Shown piece by piece: positions 45,839 to 55,881 of a stretch of DNA of 57,283 nt. The stretch comes from an uncultured Eudoraea sp. (GTDB lineage: Bacteria; Bacteroidota; Bacteroidia; Flavobacteriales; Flavobacteriaceae). The notes beneath the pieces are model-generated. The model had not been told where the DNA came from. It saw only the letters and a program-made list of their open reading frames with translations, and made no database searches. Position 1 is the stretch's first letter; each line of letters starts with the position of its first letter. The DNA is taken from the NCBI RefSeq assembly GCF_947258925.1, contig NZ_CAMYKG010000015.1, forward strand, positions 30,856 to 88,138, read 5' to 3'. The position numbers were made by a program, and so were the translations under genes.

Positions 45839-46462
45839 ATGGATATAAAAAAAGGACGTCTGAACACAGGCTATTTCTTTCTTGGATTATTTGCCTTTTT
45901 TATTGGGTTATATCCTTTGCGATTTATTGGATTACCTTATGAAGACAGTCTTCTAGGGTCAAAACCTCAAGCGCTGCTCAATAGTTCTATTTATCTTACT
46001 GCTTTTTATACACATATTTTTTTAGGGGGCCTTGCCCTGCTCACAGGATTTTCTCAGTTTTACAAAAGACTAAGAGTAAAAAGAATAGGCCTTCACAGGA
46101 CATTAGGAAAAATATATGTGCTGTCTGTATTACTCAGCGGTATTTCGGGTTTGGGCATCGCATTTTATGCAACAGGGGGTATTATCCCTGCTCTTGGGTT
46201 TGCCGGGCTTGCCATACTTTGGCTTTATACTACCTTTAATGCTTATACCAGTATTAAAAAAGGAGAAGTTACGAACCACCAACGGTGGATGATCCGTAGT
46301 TACGCACTTTGTTTTGCCGCTGTTACACTTCGACTTTACCTCCCTACATTCACCGGTTTATTGCATATGGACTTTATTCCTGCCTATAAAATTATTGCCT
46401 GGTTGTGTTGGGTACCAAATATCCTTATAGCGGAGATTTTCATCGTAAGAAGACTTACCTAA
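45839..46462 (+). CDS. DUF2306 membrane protein
   Basis: 207 residues from the ATG (a GTG three codons upstream is possible), with about six membrane helices. DUF2306 pattern: HIFLGGLALLTGFSQFYKR, IGLHRTLGKIYV and EVTNHQRWMIRSYAL. Conserved histidines suggest a heme or quinone link, but no function is established. Confidence 0.88.
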   Translation: MDIKKGRLNTGYFFLGLFAFFIGLYPLRFIGLPYEDSLLGSKPQALLNSSIYLTAFYTHIFLGGLALLTGFSQFYKRLRVKRIGLHRTLGKIYVLSVLLSGISGLGIAFYATGGIIPALGFAGLAILWLYTTFNAYTSIKKGEVTNHQRWMIRSYALCFAAVTLRLYLPTFTGLLHMDFIPAYKIIAWLCWVPNILIAEIFIVRRLT

Positions 46463-46696
46463 ATCTTCCAATTGCCAGGGGTGCCGTCATTTGTTTATTT
46501 AGAAGTATTAAATGATAAAATACAGTTATTTTTTTCTAAAATTGAGTTTTATTTATCACTACTTTTAAGAAATGATTTTGGTCTTTATAAATAAATCGCA
46601 AAGCATACAAATACGTATATGGGATTAAAAAGACCGTCGTTGCGTTAAAACATCAAAACATTAATATTTAAATAGTATAGCTGCATTCTGGTATTC

Positions 46697-47227
46697 ATGA
46701 GAATTTTATTTCTAGTTATTTTCATATTTATAATGTCTAAACCTTTCGTCCTATTTGATTTTTCCAAAGAAAGTAATATCCAAAACTGGATCGTTGTGAA
46801 TGATGGTGTTATGGGAGGTCTGTCAAAAGGATATTTCTCCATTAATGACAATGGAGATGGCTTATTCAGGGGTAATGTATCTCTCGAAAATAATGGTGGT
46901 TTCTCTTCAGTTCGGTACAATTTCGAATCCAAATCGGTCACTGACTTTAAGAAAATAACGCTTCGTCTTAAAGGGGATGGAAAGCGATACCAGATAAGGG
47001 TGAAAACAATGGTTTCGGATTATTATTCATACATCGCCTATGTAGAAACGAATGGGGAATGGCAGACTGTTGAAATTCCATTTACAGAAATGATCCCGTC
47101 ATTTAGGGGTTATAAACTAGATCTTCCCAATTATCCCGGGGAATATATGGAGCAATTTGCAATTCTAATTGGAAACAAAAAAAGAGAAGATTTTGAATTA
47201 TACCTGGACAAAATAATAATCGAATAG
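46697..47227 (+). CDS. CIA30-family protein
   Basis: 176 residues with the CIA30 (NDUFAF1-like) beta-jelly-roll: DFSKESNIQNWIVVNDGVMGGLSKG, FRGNVSLENNGGFSSVR and FTEMIPSFRGYKLDLP. In bacteria the role is unclear, perhaps carbohydrate or cofactor binding. A hydrophobic N-terminus (RILFLVIFIFIMSK) may be a signal. It is followed 57 nt later by the M28 peptidase gene. Confidence 0.88.
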   Translation: MRILFLVIFIFIMSKPFVLFDFSKESNIQNWIVVNDGVMGGLSKGYFSINDNGDGLFRGNVSLENNGGFSSVRYNFESKSVTDFKKITLRLKGDGKRYQIRVKTMVSDYYSYIAYVETNGEWQTVEIPFTEMIPSFRGYKLDLPNYPGEYMEQFAILIGNKKREDFELYLDKIIIE

Positions 47228-47284
47228 CCGGATAAATATAAATATCCCTAAGATATTTGCAAATCAGGTTTTTAAAACGAAAAA

Positions 47285-49510
47285 ATGAATTATAAATTTA
47301 TACAAACCAATATGAATAAAGCATTGTCCACATTCCTATGTGTACTCTTTGCTGTGGCCCTGAACGCACAAAATATCATAGGATTTAAATCTGAAAATAT
47401 AAAAAAACAGCTCGAACTGGAAGCTTCTTTTGAATCCCAGATATCCAGTACTAATCTGGATTCGTGGATGAAAAAAATGGCGGCGCGCCCCCACTATGTG
47501 GGCACTGAATTTGGAAAGGAAAATGCAGAATGGATGCTGAAACAATTCAAATCCTGGGGCTATGACGCAAAAATTGAAACTTATCATATACTGTTTCCAT
47601 ATCCAAAAGTCAGAATACTCGAATTAACAGCTCCAACTGTCTACAAGGCAAAATTGACTGCTGTGCCGGTTGAAGGTGACCCATATACAGAACAGGGAGA
47701 TGAATTATTGCCCAGCTACAATGCATTCTCCACAGATGGAGATGTTGAGGCAGAACTGGTATTTGTCAACTATGGGATTCCTTCAGATTACGAAGCGTTG
47801 GAAAAACTTGGAATAGATGTTAAAGGTAAAATTGTTATCGCAAAATATTATGGGTCCTGGCGTGGTATTAAACCCAAACTAGCGGCTGAAAAAGGAGCTA
47901 TTGGTTGTATCATTTATTCTGATCCTGAGGATGACGGTTATGTTCGGGGCGATGTTTACCCGGAAGGTGCTTTTAAGAATAAAACAGGTGTGCAACGCGG
48001 ATCTGTTATGGATATGCCCTTATATCCGGGAGATGTGCTCACTCCGGGTTATGGTGCTACCGAAAAAGCAGACAGGTTGGACAGAAAAGATGCCCCAACG
48101 ATTACAAAAATACCGGTATTACCTATTTCCTATGAAGATGCCGCTCCATTATTAGAGGCACTTAAAGGTCCGGTTGCTCCAGTAGCATGGAAAGGGGGGT
48201 TACCACTCACCTACCATATTGGCCCGGGACCTGCAAAAGTTCATCTAAAACTGGAATTTGACTGGCAATTAAAGCCGGCATACAATGTCATAGCCACTCT
48301 TAAAGGAGCACAGTTTCCCGATGAATGGATTTTACGTGGAAACCACCACGATGCCTGGGTTCATGGGGCGGCAGATCCGGTTAGTGGGATGGTGGCCTTA
48401 ATGGAAGAAGCCAGAGCCGTTGGCGAATTAGCCAAAAAGGGACAACGGCCAAAACGAACCTTGATCTACTGTGCATGGGATGCTGAAGAACCCGGGTTAA
48501 TTGGTTCAACGGAATGGGTAGAAGATCATAAACAGGAATTGCAGGAAAAAGCAGTCGCGTACATTAATACCGATGGTAATGGCAGGGGGTTTTTTAACGC
48601 TGGTGGTTCTCACACACTACAGACCCTGGTAGCTGAAGTAGCAGATGTGGTTACAGATCCACAAAAGGGTGTTTCAATAAAGGAAAGAAAAATTGCCAGA
48701 GATAAAATAAATTCCGGAAGTGCTGACTTTAAATTGTACGCACTGGGATCGGGTTCTGATTACACCCCATTTATTCAGCATGCCGGAATTGCATCACTGA
48801 ATCTGGGTTTTGGAGGTGAAAATGCCGGTGGAGAATATCATACAATTTATGATACGTATTCGCATTATAAACGTTTTAAGGACCCTGAGTTCGCCTATGG
48901 GGCTACTCTGGCGAAGACCGCAGGCAGAATTGTATTGCGACTGGCAAATGCTGATCTGCTGCCTATAGCATTTGACCCCTGGCACCAGACGTTATCGAGC
49001 TACCTTGAAGAAATAATGAAGTTATGTAAAACCATGAGGAAAGACGTAGAAAAACATAATAACCTCATTGAGGATAATGCATTTTATCTGGCTTCAGATC
49101 CAACTAAACCCTTTATTGAACCTCAGAAAAAACAGCATATCCCCTACCTGGATTTTACGCCAATTCAAAATAGTATGACCAGGATAAAAGCATCTATTGA
49201 TTTATTCAATTCAATAGATTTAAATTCCCTTTCAAATAGTGATCTTGAAGCATTAAATAAAAAATTAATGCATACCGAGCTCTCCTTAACCGATGCTTCC
49301 GGTTTGCCCAGAAGGTCTTGGTACAAACACCAGATCTATGCTCCGGGTTTCTATACAGGGTATGGCGTTAAAACCTTACCTGGCGTTAGGGAAGCAGTAG
49401 AGCAAAAAGAATGGCAGGAAGCCCAGCAGCAAATTAAAAAACTGGGGCTCACATTGGATAAATTAAATCATCATATTGAATCACTTTATTCAATTGCCAA
49501 GAAAAAATAG
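47285..49510 (+). CDS. M28-family glutamate carboxypeptidase II-like exopeptidase
   Basis: 741 residues; signal peptide ending ALNAQ (an alternative ATG at 47312 gives a tighter signal). The layout is PA domain inserted in the protease domain, then a transferrin-receptor-like dimerisation domain at the C-terminus. Zinc ligands and catalytic residues are in GNHHDAWVHGAADPVSG, WDAEEPGLIGSTEWVE, YINTDGNGRG and GFGGENAGGEYHT. It probably removes C-terminal Glu or Asp from peptides outside the cytosol. The dehydrogenase/HEAT gene starts 34 nt later. Confidence 0.93.
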   Translation: MNYKFIQTNMNKALSTFLCVLFAVALNAQNIIGFKSENIKKQLELEASFESQISSTNLDSWMKKMAARPHYVGTEFGKENAEWMLKQFKSWGYDAKIETYHILFPYPKVRILELTAPTVYKAKLTAVPVEGDPYTEQGDELLPSYNAFSTDGDVEAELVFVNYGIPSDYEALEKLGIDVKGKIVIAKYYGSWRGIKPKLAAEKGAIGCIIYSDPEDDGYVRGDVYPEGAFKNKTGVQRGSVMDMPLYPGDVLTPGYGATEKADRLDRKDAPTITKIPVLPISYEDAAPLLEALKGPVAPVAWKGGLPLTYHIGPGPAKVHLKLEFDWQLKPAYNVIATLKGAQFPDEWILRGNHHDAWVHGAADPVSGMVALMEEARAVGELAKKGQRPKRTLIYCAWDAEEPGLIGSTEWVEDHKQELQEKAVAYINTDGNGRGFFNAGGSHTLQTLVAEVADVVTDPQKGVSIKERKIARDKINSGSADFKLYALGSGSDYTPFIQHAGIASLNLGFGGENAGGEYHTIYDTYSHYKRFKDPEFAYGATLAKTAGRIVLRLANADLLPIAFDPWHQTLSSYLEEIMKLCKTMRKDVEKHNNLIEDNAFYLASDPTKPFIEPQKKQHIPYLDFTPIQNSMTRIKASIDLFNSIDLNSLSNSDLEALNKKLMHTELSLTDASGLPRRSWYKHQIYAPGFYTGYGVKTLPGVREAVEQKEWQEAQQQIKKLGLTLDKLNHHIESLYSIAKKK

Positions 49511-49544
49511 TCTGGTTCTAATAAATCTCGTTAATTAAATACCA

Positions 49545-51695
49545 ATGATTTCAAGCAGGTACTTTTTATATTTTATAGCCTTTATTGCAATAGTTTTATT
49601 GTCAGAGTCGTGCAATCAGAATTCTAAAATCCCAAAGGAAGTTCCATTGACTTATGTTTTGGATTCCCTATCCGCAACCACTTTAGTGGATGCAAGTCAG
49701 GAGTATATTTCGCCAAATTTGGCAGAAGGGCTTACCCTGGATTTGTGGGCCTCGGATTCTTTGGCTCCGGATCCGATTGCCATTGATATTGATGATGAAG
49801 GGAATATCTATCTGACAAGAACCAACAGACAAAAAAATTCCGAATTCGATATTAGAGGTTATCAGGAATGGATGACAGCTTCAATAAGCCTTCAAACTGT
49901 TGAAGACAGGCGTGCTTTTTTACGTGAAACATTCGCACCAGAACGTAGTGAAGAGAATGAATGGTTTCCGGATCTTAACAATGATAGCATCCATGACTGG
50001 AAGGATTTAACGGTTGAAAAAGATGAAATCTGGAAACTGGAAGATACCGATAAAGATGGGGTCGCAGATATTTCCACTCGAATTCTGGAAGATTTTAATG
50101 AAGAAATTACAGATGTTGCAGGAGCTTTGTTAGTGCGGGAAGATGATATTTTTGTGGGTATAGGCCCCGATATGTGGCGAATAAAAGATGCTAACGGAGA
50201 TGGTGTCCTCGATACTAAAACTTCAATTGCTCACGGATTTGCGGTTCATATTGGATTTGGAGCGCATGGAATGTCAGGCGCCATTGAAGGCCCGGATGGT
50301 AAGATTTATTGGGGAATTGGTGATATTGGTGCCAGTATTACCACCGTTGAAGGCGATACACTTCATTACCCGAATCAAGGGATGATTGTACGAAGTAATC
50401 CGGACGGAACAAACTTTGAGGTATTTGCAAGAGGACTTCGAAATACGCACGAATTTGTTTTTGACGCATATGGTAATTTAATTTCTTCGGATAATGATGG
50501 GGATCACAGAGGCGAAAGTGAACGCCTTGTGCATATTGTTGAAGGTTCAGATGCAGGATGGCGGGCTAATTGGCAATATGGAAAATATACAGATCCAAAG
50601 AACAATAGTTATAAGGTTTGGATGGATGAGAAACTATACCTGCCCCGCTGGGAAGGACAAGCAGCCTATATAATACCACCAATAACAAACTACCATAATG
50701 GTCCCACAGGTATGGTTTATAATCCTGGTACGGCACTTGGAAAAGATTGGTTAAATCAATTCTTCCTGGTGGAATTTGTTGGTGATCCTGCACTATCGCA
50801 TATTTGGTCTTTTAGCTTAAAGCCAAAAGGTGCGTCGTTTGACCTGGAAAAGGAATTGGATGTTTTGAGCGGTATCCTGCCCACAGGTTTAGAATTTGGC
50901 CCCGATGGTGCCTTATACCTTGCCGACTGGATAAATGGCTGGGGAACAAAAAATTATGGTCGTGTCTGGAAACTTGATGTAGAGGATTCAAAAAACGATC
51001 TGAAAGAGCAAAGACTGGAGACAAAAAGGCTCATGACTTTGGAATATGATGATTTGTCTGTTGACGATCTTGCTGAACTCTTGTCTTATCCGGATATGCG
51101 CATAAGGCAAAAAGCCCAATTTGAGCTGGCAGATCGCACATTTTGGGGCTACAGAACCCTTAAAGATGTTATCATTGAAGATACAACCCAATTTGCCAGG
51201 ATACATGCCATTTGGGGAATTGGTCAGATCGCGTCAACAAATTATAAAAAGGCTGAACCCTTACTCGATTTGTTGAATGATGACGATCCTGAAATTATAG
51301 CCCAGACCGTTAAAGTATTAGGCGATATATATTATAAAGAGGCAGGCGAAAGTCTTATCCCGCTGTTAACGCATGAAAATGCCAGAGTCCGTTTCTTTGC
51401 GGCACAGGCTTTAGGGAGAATAGAATATAAGGAGGCTGTTCAACCCTTAATTAATTTTCTTGCGGTGAACAATGATGAGGATGTTTACCTGCGTCATGCC
51501 GGGGTATTGGCTTTAAGTAGAATTGGTGAAATAAAACCCATTATTTCCCTGGTGAGGAGTCCGCAAAGAAGTCTGCGAATTGCCGCGGTATTGGTCTTAA
51601 GGCGGCTACAAAATCCTAAAATCGCAGTATTTCTAAGGGATAAGGATGAATCTATTGTGACCGACGCAGCAAGGGCCATTAACGACGATTGGTGA
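49545..51695 (+). CDS. 5' part of a disrupted gene: Piru_Ver-type dehydrogenase propeller plus HEAT repeats
   Basis: 716 residues before a TGA. Lipoprotein signal with lipobox LLSESC. Residues about 50-480 form a sugar-dehydrogenase-like beta-propeller of the Planctomycete/Verrucomicrobium 'membrane-bound dehydrogenase' family, with an EF-hand-like segment DTDKDGVADIS and the blocks GLEFGPDGALYLADWINGWG. Residues about 510-716 are HEAT repeats (NARVRFFAAQALGRIEYKEAV). The frame after the TGA reads IPEDMPALAGLLKG, the expected continuation, so the stop is a lesion and not the native end. Translation of this part could still give a soluble propeller without its heme domain. Confidence 0.82.
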   Translation: MISSRYFLYFIAFIAIVLLSESCNQNSKIPKEVPLTYVLDSLSATTLVDASQEYISPNLAEGLTLDLWASDSLAPDPIAIDIDDEGNIYLTRTNRQKNSEFDIRGYQEWMTASISLQTVEDRRAFLRETFAPERSEENEWFPDLNNDSIHDWKDLTVEKDEIWKLEDTDKDGVADISTRILEDFNEEITDVAGALLVREDDIFVGIGPDMWRIKDANGDGVLDTKTSIAHGFAVHIGFGAHGMSGAIEGPDGKIYWGIGDIGASITTVEGDTLHYPNQGMIVRSNPDGTNFEVFARGLRNTHEFVFDAYGNLISSDNDGDHRGESERLVHIVEGSDAGWRANWQYGKYTDPKNNSYKVWMDEKLYLPRWEGQAAYIIPPITNYHNGPTGMVYNPGTALGKDWLNQFFLVEFVGDPALSHIWSFSLKPKGASFDLEKELDVLSGILPTGLEFGPDGALYLADWINGWGTKNYGRVWKLDVEDSKNDLKEQRLETKRLMTLEYDDLSVDDLAELLSYPDMRIRQKAQFELADRTFWGYRTLKDVIIEDTTQFARIHAIWGIGQIASTNYKKAEPLLDLLNDDDPEIIAQTVKVLGDIYYKEAGESLIPLLTHENARVRFFAAQALGRIEYKEAVQPLINFLAVNNDEDVYLRHAGVLALSRIGEIKPIISLVRSPQRSLRIAAVLVLRRLQNPKIAVFLRDKDESIVTDAARAINDDW

Positions 51696-52891
51696 ATTCC
51701 GGAAGACATGCCCGCTTTGGCAGGTCTTTTGAAAGGAGAACGGTTTACATCAGATTAATTTCATTTGCCAAAAGAACCGATGTTTCAGGGGATCTACGGG
51801 GGGAAGCTTTGGCAACTATTGGTACCTGGGCCTCTCCTTCGGTTTTAGACAGGGTAGACGGGCGTTTCAGGGGAGAAATTAAACGCGATTCGATTATCGT
51901 TAAACAAAAAATTGAAGGGGACATCCCTGTTTTTTTAAAAGACAAAGATCCAAATATACTTATTGGGACTTCCAAAATTCTGGGTACCCTTGGAATAACT
52001 TCATATAATGCTCAGTTAAAATCCATTTTTTACAAGGACCGAAGGCCGGCTGTTAGGGTAGCAATGATAGAAGCTTTAGGAGAACTGCAAGATGTTGAAA
52101 TAGCCTCATTGGTAAAGAAGGGGATGCAGGACAGCGATGAAAACGTCAGGGCGGCGGCAGTTCAACTTATTCCTGATTTAAATATCCCCAAAAACAAATT
52201 GCCGGGTGTAATAGGTCCAATATTTAAAAATGGATCTGTCCGGGAACAACAGGGAATGATCACAGCATTGGCAGAGATGCCTCTTGAGCAAAGTGGGGAT
52301 GCCTTAAAGAGCCTGATTCAAAAAGCAGGATATAATCAGCTTGAGCCCGGGGTGATTCTCGATCTAATTGAAGCTGTTGAGTCTACTCAATCATCAGAAC
52401 TGATAGCCAGTTTAGACAGGTTGAAAAATAGTGGTTATTCAGTGGATTCGTATAAGGAAGCCCTTTATGGCGGAAGAAATTGGCCTGGAGCGAATGTTTT
52501 TAAGAACAATTCTGCCGCTCAATGTGTAAGATGCCATGCCGTTGGGGGAGCAGGTGGCAAAGTTGGTCCGCCACTTGATAATATTGCAAATATCCTGAGT
52601 AGAGAAGAACTTTTAGAATCGCTCATTGAACCCGGCGCCCGCTTAGCACCCGGGTATGGATCTGTGACTTTGACTCTTAAGGACGGTCAGGTGGTATCAG
52701 GGATCCTTGCAGCTGAAAACAGGGAGGAGATCATTTTAAAAACCTCTGATGCCGAGCCCATGGAAATTGCGGTTTCAAGAATAAAGAAAAGACAAAATAT
52801 GCCATCGGCAATGCCGGCAATGGGCACGGTATTGTCTAAAAGAGAACTAAGAGATTTAGTTGAATATTTATCAAATTTAAAGGGAAAATAA
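51692..52891 (+). pseudogene. 3' part of the disrupted gene: HEAT repeats and c-type heme domain
   Basis: This frame continues the same family after the lesion from about 51752 (RLISFAKRTD). It carries HEAT repeats (KDKDPNILIGTSKILGTLG) and a C-terminal Planctomycete-type heme-binding domain with CVRCH, plus AGGKVGPPLDNIANILSR and the C-terminal block LSKRELRDLVEYLSNLKG. A GTG at 51692 overlapping the TGA (GTGA) could in principle restart translation. The first 20 residues so produced have no family match, and the product lacks a signal peptide, so heme attachment in the periplasm would fail. Confidence 0.75.
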
Positions 52892-53106
52892 TCAATTGAA
52901 TAAATCCGAATGGGATTTACCGAACCGGCTTTTTAGTGTTTCCAGATATTGGAATTTAATTATTACCTTGAACAATTCAATTTAAATCAGAGGGACCGTC
53001 ACGAAATAGGATCTTCGTAGAACCCAATATTTGTTTTGAAAGCAATCTATTTAATAGCAGTTAAAAAAATTAATAATTTCAAAAATCTTAATTACCTAAA
53101 ACCTTT

Positions 53107-54546
53107 ATGAAACTTCGATTAATTTTATTATTACTTTGTCTTACATATCTGAATATTAAGGCGCAGGAGACCAAAAAAGACTATACTGAAGCCTTCAAAG
53201 TTATTCAGGTTTGGTTAGATGCTCAAAAAGATTACGAAAAACTCCCGGGTATTTCTGCGTCAATCATTAAGGATCAGGAAATAATCTGGTCGGGGGCTTT
53301 TGGAAAAGCAAATATAGAAGCCGACGTAAATACAGAAACAACCACCATTTGCAGTATCTGTTCTATTTCAAAATTATTTACGGCTACGGCCATTATGAAG
53401 CTGTATGATAAAGGTAAGCTTCGTCTTGATGATAAAGTAAGTGATCTATTGCCCTGGTATAATCTGGATCAGAAATTTGCTGATAGCGGACCTATTACAG
53501 TGCGCACTTTGTTAACGCATTCCTCCGGATTACCCAGAGAGGCTAATTTTCCTTATTGGACCGGCCCCGATTTTCCATTTCCAACCCAGGATGAAATCAA
53601 AAAAGAATTAGGCAATCAGGAGACATTGTACCCTGCATCAACGTATTTTCAATACAGTAATCTAGGCCTCACTCTTTTAGGAGAAATTGTGGAGCAGGTA
53701 TCCGGAATTCCTTTTACAACCTATGTAGAGGAAAACATTTTAAAACCACTTGAACTGAATGATACCCGAACACAACTCCCTGAACGTTTATACGGTAGTC
53801 AATTGGCCATTGGGTATTCAGCCTTAAACAGGGAAGGGCAGCGTAAAAAAGTGAAGCTATTCCAGGCAAATGGTATTATGGCTGCAGCAGGATTTTCATC
53901 TAACGTCCTGGACCTTGGGAAATTTGCATCCTGGCAATTTCGGTTATTGGATTCAACAATTACGGAAATCATTAAACCCTCAACCTTAAAATATATGCAG
54001 CAGGTACACTGGACAGACCCCGACTGGAAGACAACCTGGGGTTTGGGTTTTGCAGTTTCAAAGGGTAGTGATGGTACAAAATGGGTTTCGCATGGTGGCA
54101 GCTGTCCTGGCTACAGATCGGGAATACAGCTAAATCCAAAATCCAAAATGGCCTATGCTGTTATGATCAATGCCAATGGGACCAATCCTCATAAATATGC
54201 CAGGGAAATGCATGCCATTCTCAAGAAGGTGAAAAAGTCCGATTCAACGATAGCAGATAAATCCCCTAAAAAAGACCTTTCTGAATATACCGGATATTAT
54301 AGTGATCAGCCATGGGGTAGTGAAAGTTATATTTCAACCTGGGAAGGAAAACTGGTTATTTTGAGCCTTCCGGCAACCTCACCGTCAAAATCCATGATTT
54401 TCTTTAAGCATGTAGAAGGGGATAGCTTTCAGAAGATAAGAAAAGACGATGAACCCGGAGAGATGATAGTATTTGAAAGAGATGAAACAGGGAAGGTTAC
54501 CAGATACAGTCAGCATGGAAACTATTCGAATAAAATCAGGGACTAA
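53107..54546 (+). CDS. Serine hydrolase, class C beta-lactamase-related
   Basis: 479 residues; signal peptide ending NIKAQ. SxxK motif S86-I-S-K89, Y183-S-N185, and HGG in WVSHGGSCPGYRSG are all present. A C-terminal extension (about 390-479) follows the beta-lactamase domain. Such proteins are usually D-aminopeptidases, esterases or similar exported hydrolases and not antibiotic resistance enzymes. Its stop shares one base with the start of the DUF3500 gene. Confidence 0.9.
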   Translation: MKLRLILLLLCLTYLNIKAQETKKDYTEAFKVIQVWLDAQKDYEKLPGISASIIKDQEIIWSGAFGKANIEADVNTETTTICSICSISKLFTATAIMKLYDKGKLRLDDKVSDLLPWYNLDQKFADSGPITVRTLLTHSSGLPREANFPYWTGPDFPFPTQDEIKKELGNQETLYPASTYFQYSNLGLTLLGEIVEQVSGIPFTTYVEENILKPLELNDTRTQLPERLYGSQLAIGYSALNREGQRKKVKLFQANGIMAAAGFSSNVLDLGKFASWQFRLLDSTITEIIKPSTLKYMQQVHWTDPDWKTTWGLGFAVSKGSDGTKWVSHGGSCPGYRSGIQLNPKSKMAYAVMINANGTNPHKYAREMHAILKKVKKSDSTIADKSPKKDLSEYTGYYSDQPWGSESYISTWEGKLVILSLPATSPSKSMIFFKHVEGDSFQKIRKDDEPGEMIVFERDETGKVTRYSQHGNYSNKIRD

Positions 54547-55571
54547 TGAAATTTAAATCAATTTTTCTAATGGTTGGCTGTAGCCTTTTTATGGCTATTT
54601 CATCCTCACAGGAACTTAATGCTTTAGCAGCTGAATTTTTAAACACTTTGGATCCGGATTTAAAGTCAATTACAATTTTTGATTTGGATGACAAAGAACG
54701 CCTTAATCTTCATTTCGTACCGATAAAAAGGAAAGGGCCCACTTTTCATGACTTTAATGATGAACAAAAAGAGGCCGCTATGGCCCTGCTCAGAGAATCA
54801 TTGAGCAGCGAAGGGTTTCGAAAAACAAAAGAAATTATGGCACTGGAAGATGTTTTGCTGGAGATTGAAGGAGGTAAATTCAAAATGCCGGATGGTTCAC
54901 CGGGTCGTGATGCACTTAATTATCATTTTTGTGTTTTTAATGATCCGGCAACTCAGCAGTTTTGGGGATGGCGATTTGAAGGACATCATATTTCCTTTAA
55001 TTTTGTCGCCTCAAGTGGGAAGATTGTTGCCTCTACACCATCTTTCCTGGGGTCAAATCCGGCTATAGTCCGGGAAGGAGCGCAAAAAGGCAAAGAGGTT
55101 TTAAAGATGGAAACACAATTGGGGTTTGCCATGGTAAACTCCCTTTCAAAAGACCAGCTGGACAAAGCCCTTTTTTCTGAAAAAGCTCCCAGAGAAATTT
55201 TCACCACTAATAAACAAGTTGTAACGAACCTTGACCCACCGGGTATTTCCTATGCAGAATTAGATAAAAATCAAAAAGAAGCTTTAGAAAAGTTACTTAT
55301 GGTTTATTTGGACAATTATGAATCAGGGTTTTCCCAGTCTCTTATGGATAAAATAAATACTGCGGGAATGAATGAGCTCTCATTTGCATGGGCAGGAAGT
55401 TTAGTACCCGGAAAAGGCCACTATTACAGAATACAAAACCCCGTAATTTTAATAGAATATGACAATACTCAGAATAATGCCAATCATGTTCATACCGCTG
55501 TAAGGGATCTTACGAATGATTTTGGGCGCGACCTTCTGAAAGAACATTATAAAGAAAGTCATAAACATTAA
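54546..55571 (+). CDS. DUF3500 exported protein
   Basis: 341 residues; signal peptide ending AISSSQ. The DUF3500 signature is seen in FHDFNDEQKEAAMALLRESLS, FWGWRFEGHHISFNF and GHYYRIQNPVILIEYDN. The family's function is unknown. Single-base overlap (TAATG) with the serine hydrolase gene implies coupled translation. Confidence 0.9.
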   Translation: MKFKSIFLMVGCSLFMAISSSQELNALAAEFLNTLDPDLKSITIFDLDDKERLNLHFVPIKRKGPTFHDFNDEQKEAAMALLRESLSSEGFRKTKEIMALEDVLLEIEGGKFKMPDGSPGRDALNYHFCVFNDPATQQFWGWRFEGHHISFNFVASSGKIVASTPSFLGSNPAIVREGAQKGKEVLKMETQLGFAMVNSLSKDQLDKALFSEKAPREIFTTNKQVVTNLDPPGISYAELDKNQKEALEKLLMVYLDNYESGFSQSLMDKINTAGMNELSFAWAGSLVPGKGHYYRIQNPVILIEYDNTQNNANHVHTAVRDLTNDFGRDLLKEHYKESHKH

Positions 55572-55881
55572 AAGATAATTTCTTCGATAGTCCGGAATCC
55601 ACAACTTTTTGCAGTTAACTTAACGAATTGACCCAGAAGCCAATGCGAGTGGAATTCATCCATTATTATGCCCATTCTATGCATAAATAGCAACCAACTA
55701 TACAGTTTAACTTTAGAATTATTTCTTCAAACATTTAATTCCTTATCTTTAAACGAACTCGATTGAAGTTTCCATAACTATCCATGCAAATTCGTCGTTT
55801 TCAAATTCCCCCATTTCAACGAAACTTATGTATCGCCTTTGAGGTACAAGACTAGGGTAGAAAAAACAAACAACAAAACTA
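55572..55881. other. 310-nt intergenic region, nothing assigned
   Basis: AT-rich. TATCTTTA and TAACTTTA are near matches to the -7 consensus, but no TTG lies at the right distance. No hairpin with a T-run, no tRNA and no open frame with family signal was seen. Confidence 0.5.

Noticed and set aside
46463..46696. AT-rich gap examined for tRNA, small RNA or promoter
   Set aside because: Only a weak TTG-N19-TAATATTT was seen, with two mismatches in the -7 part; no stable structure or RNA gene.
51693..51695. TGA read as selenocysteine
   Set aside because: The position is an ordinary HEAT linker residue, no SECIS-like hairpin is evident, and a frame change follows within 65 nt anyway.
51692..52891. 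The heme-domain frame as an independent intact gene starting at GTG
   Set aside because: Its first 20 residues match nothing expected, it lacks a signal peptide, and the preceding frame still carries family sequence past the stop.
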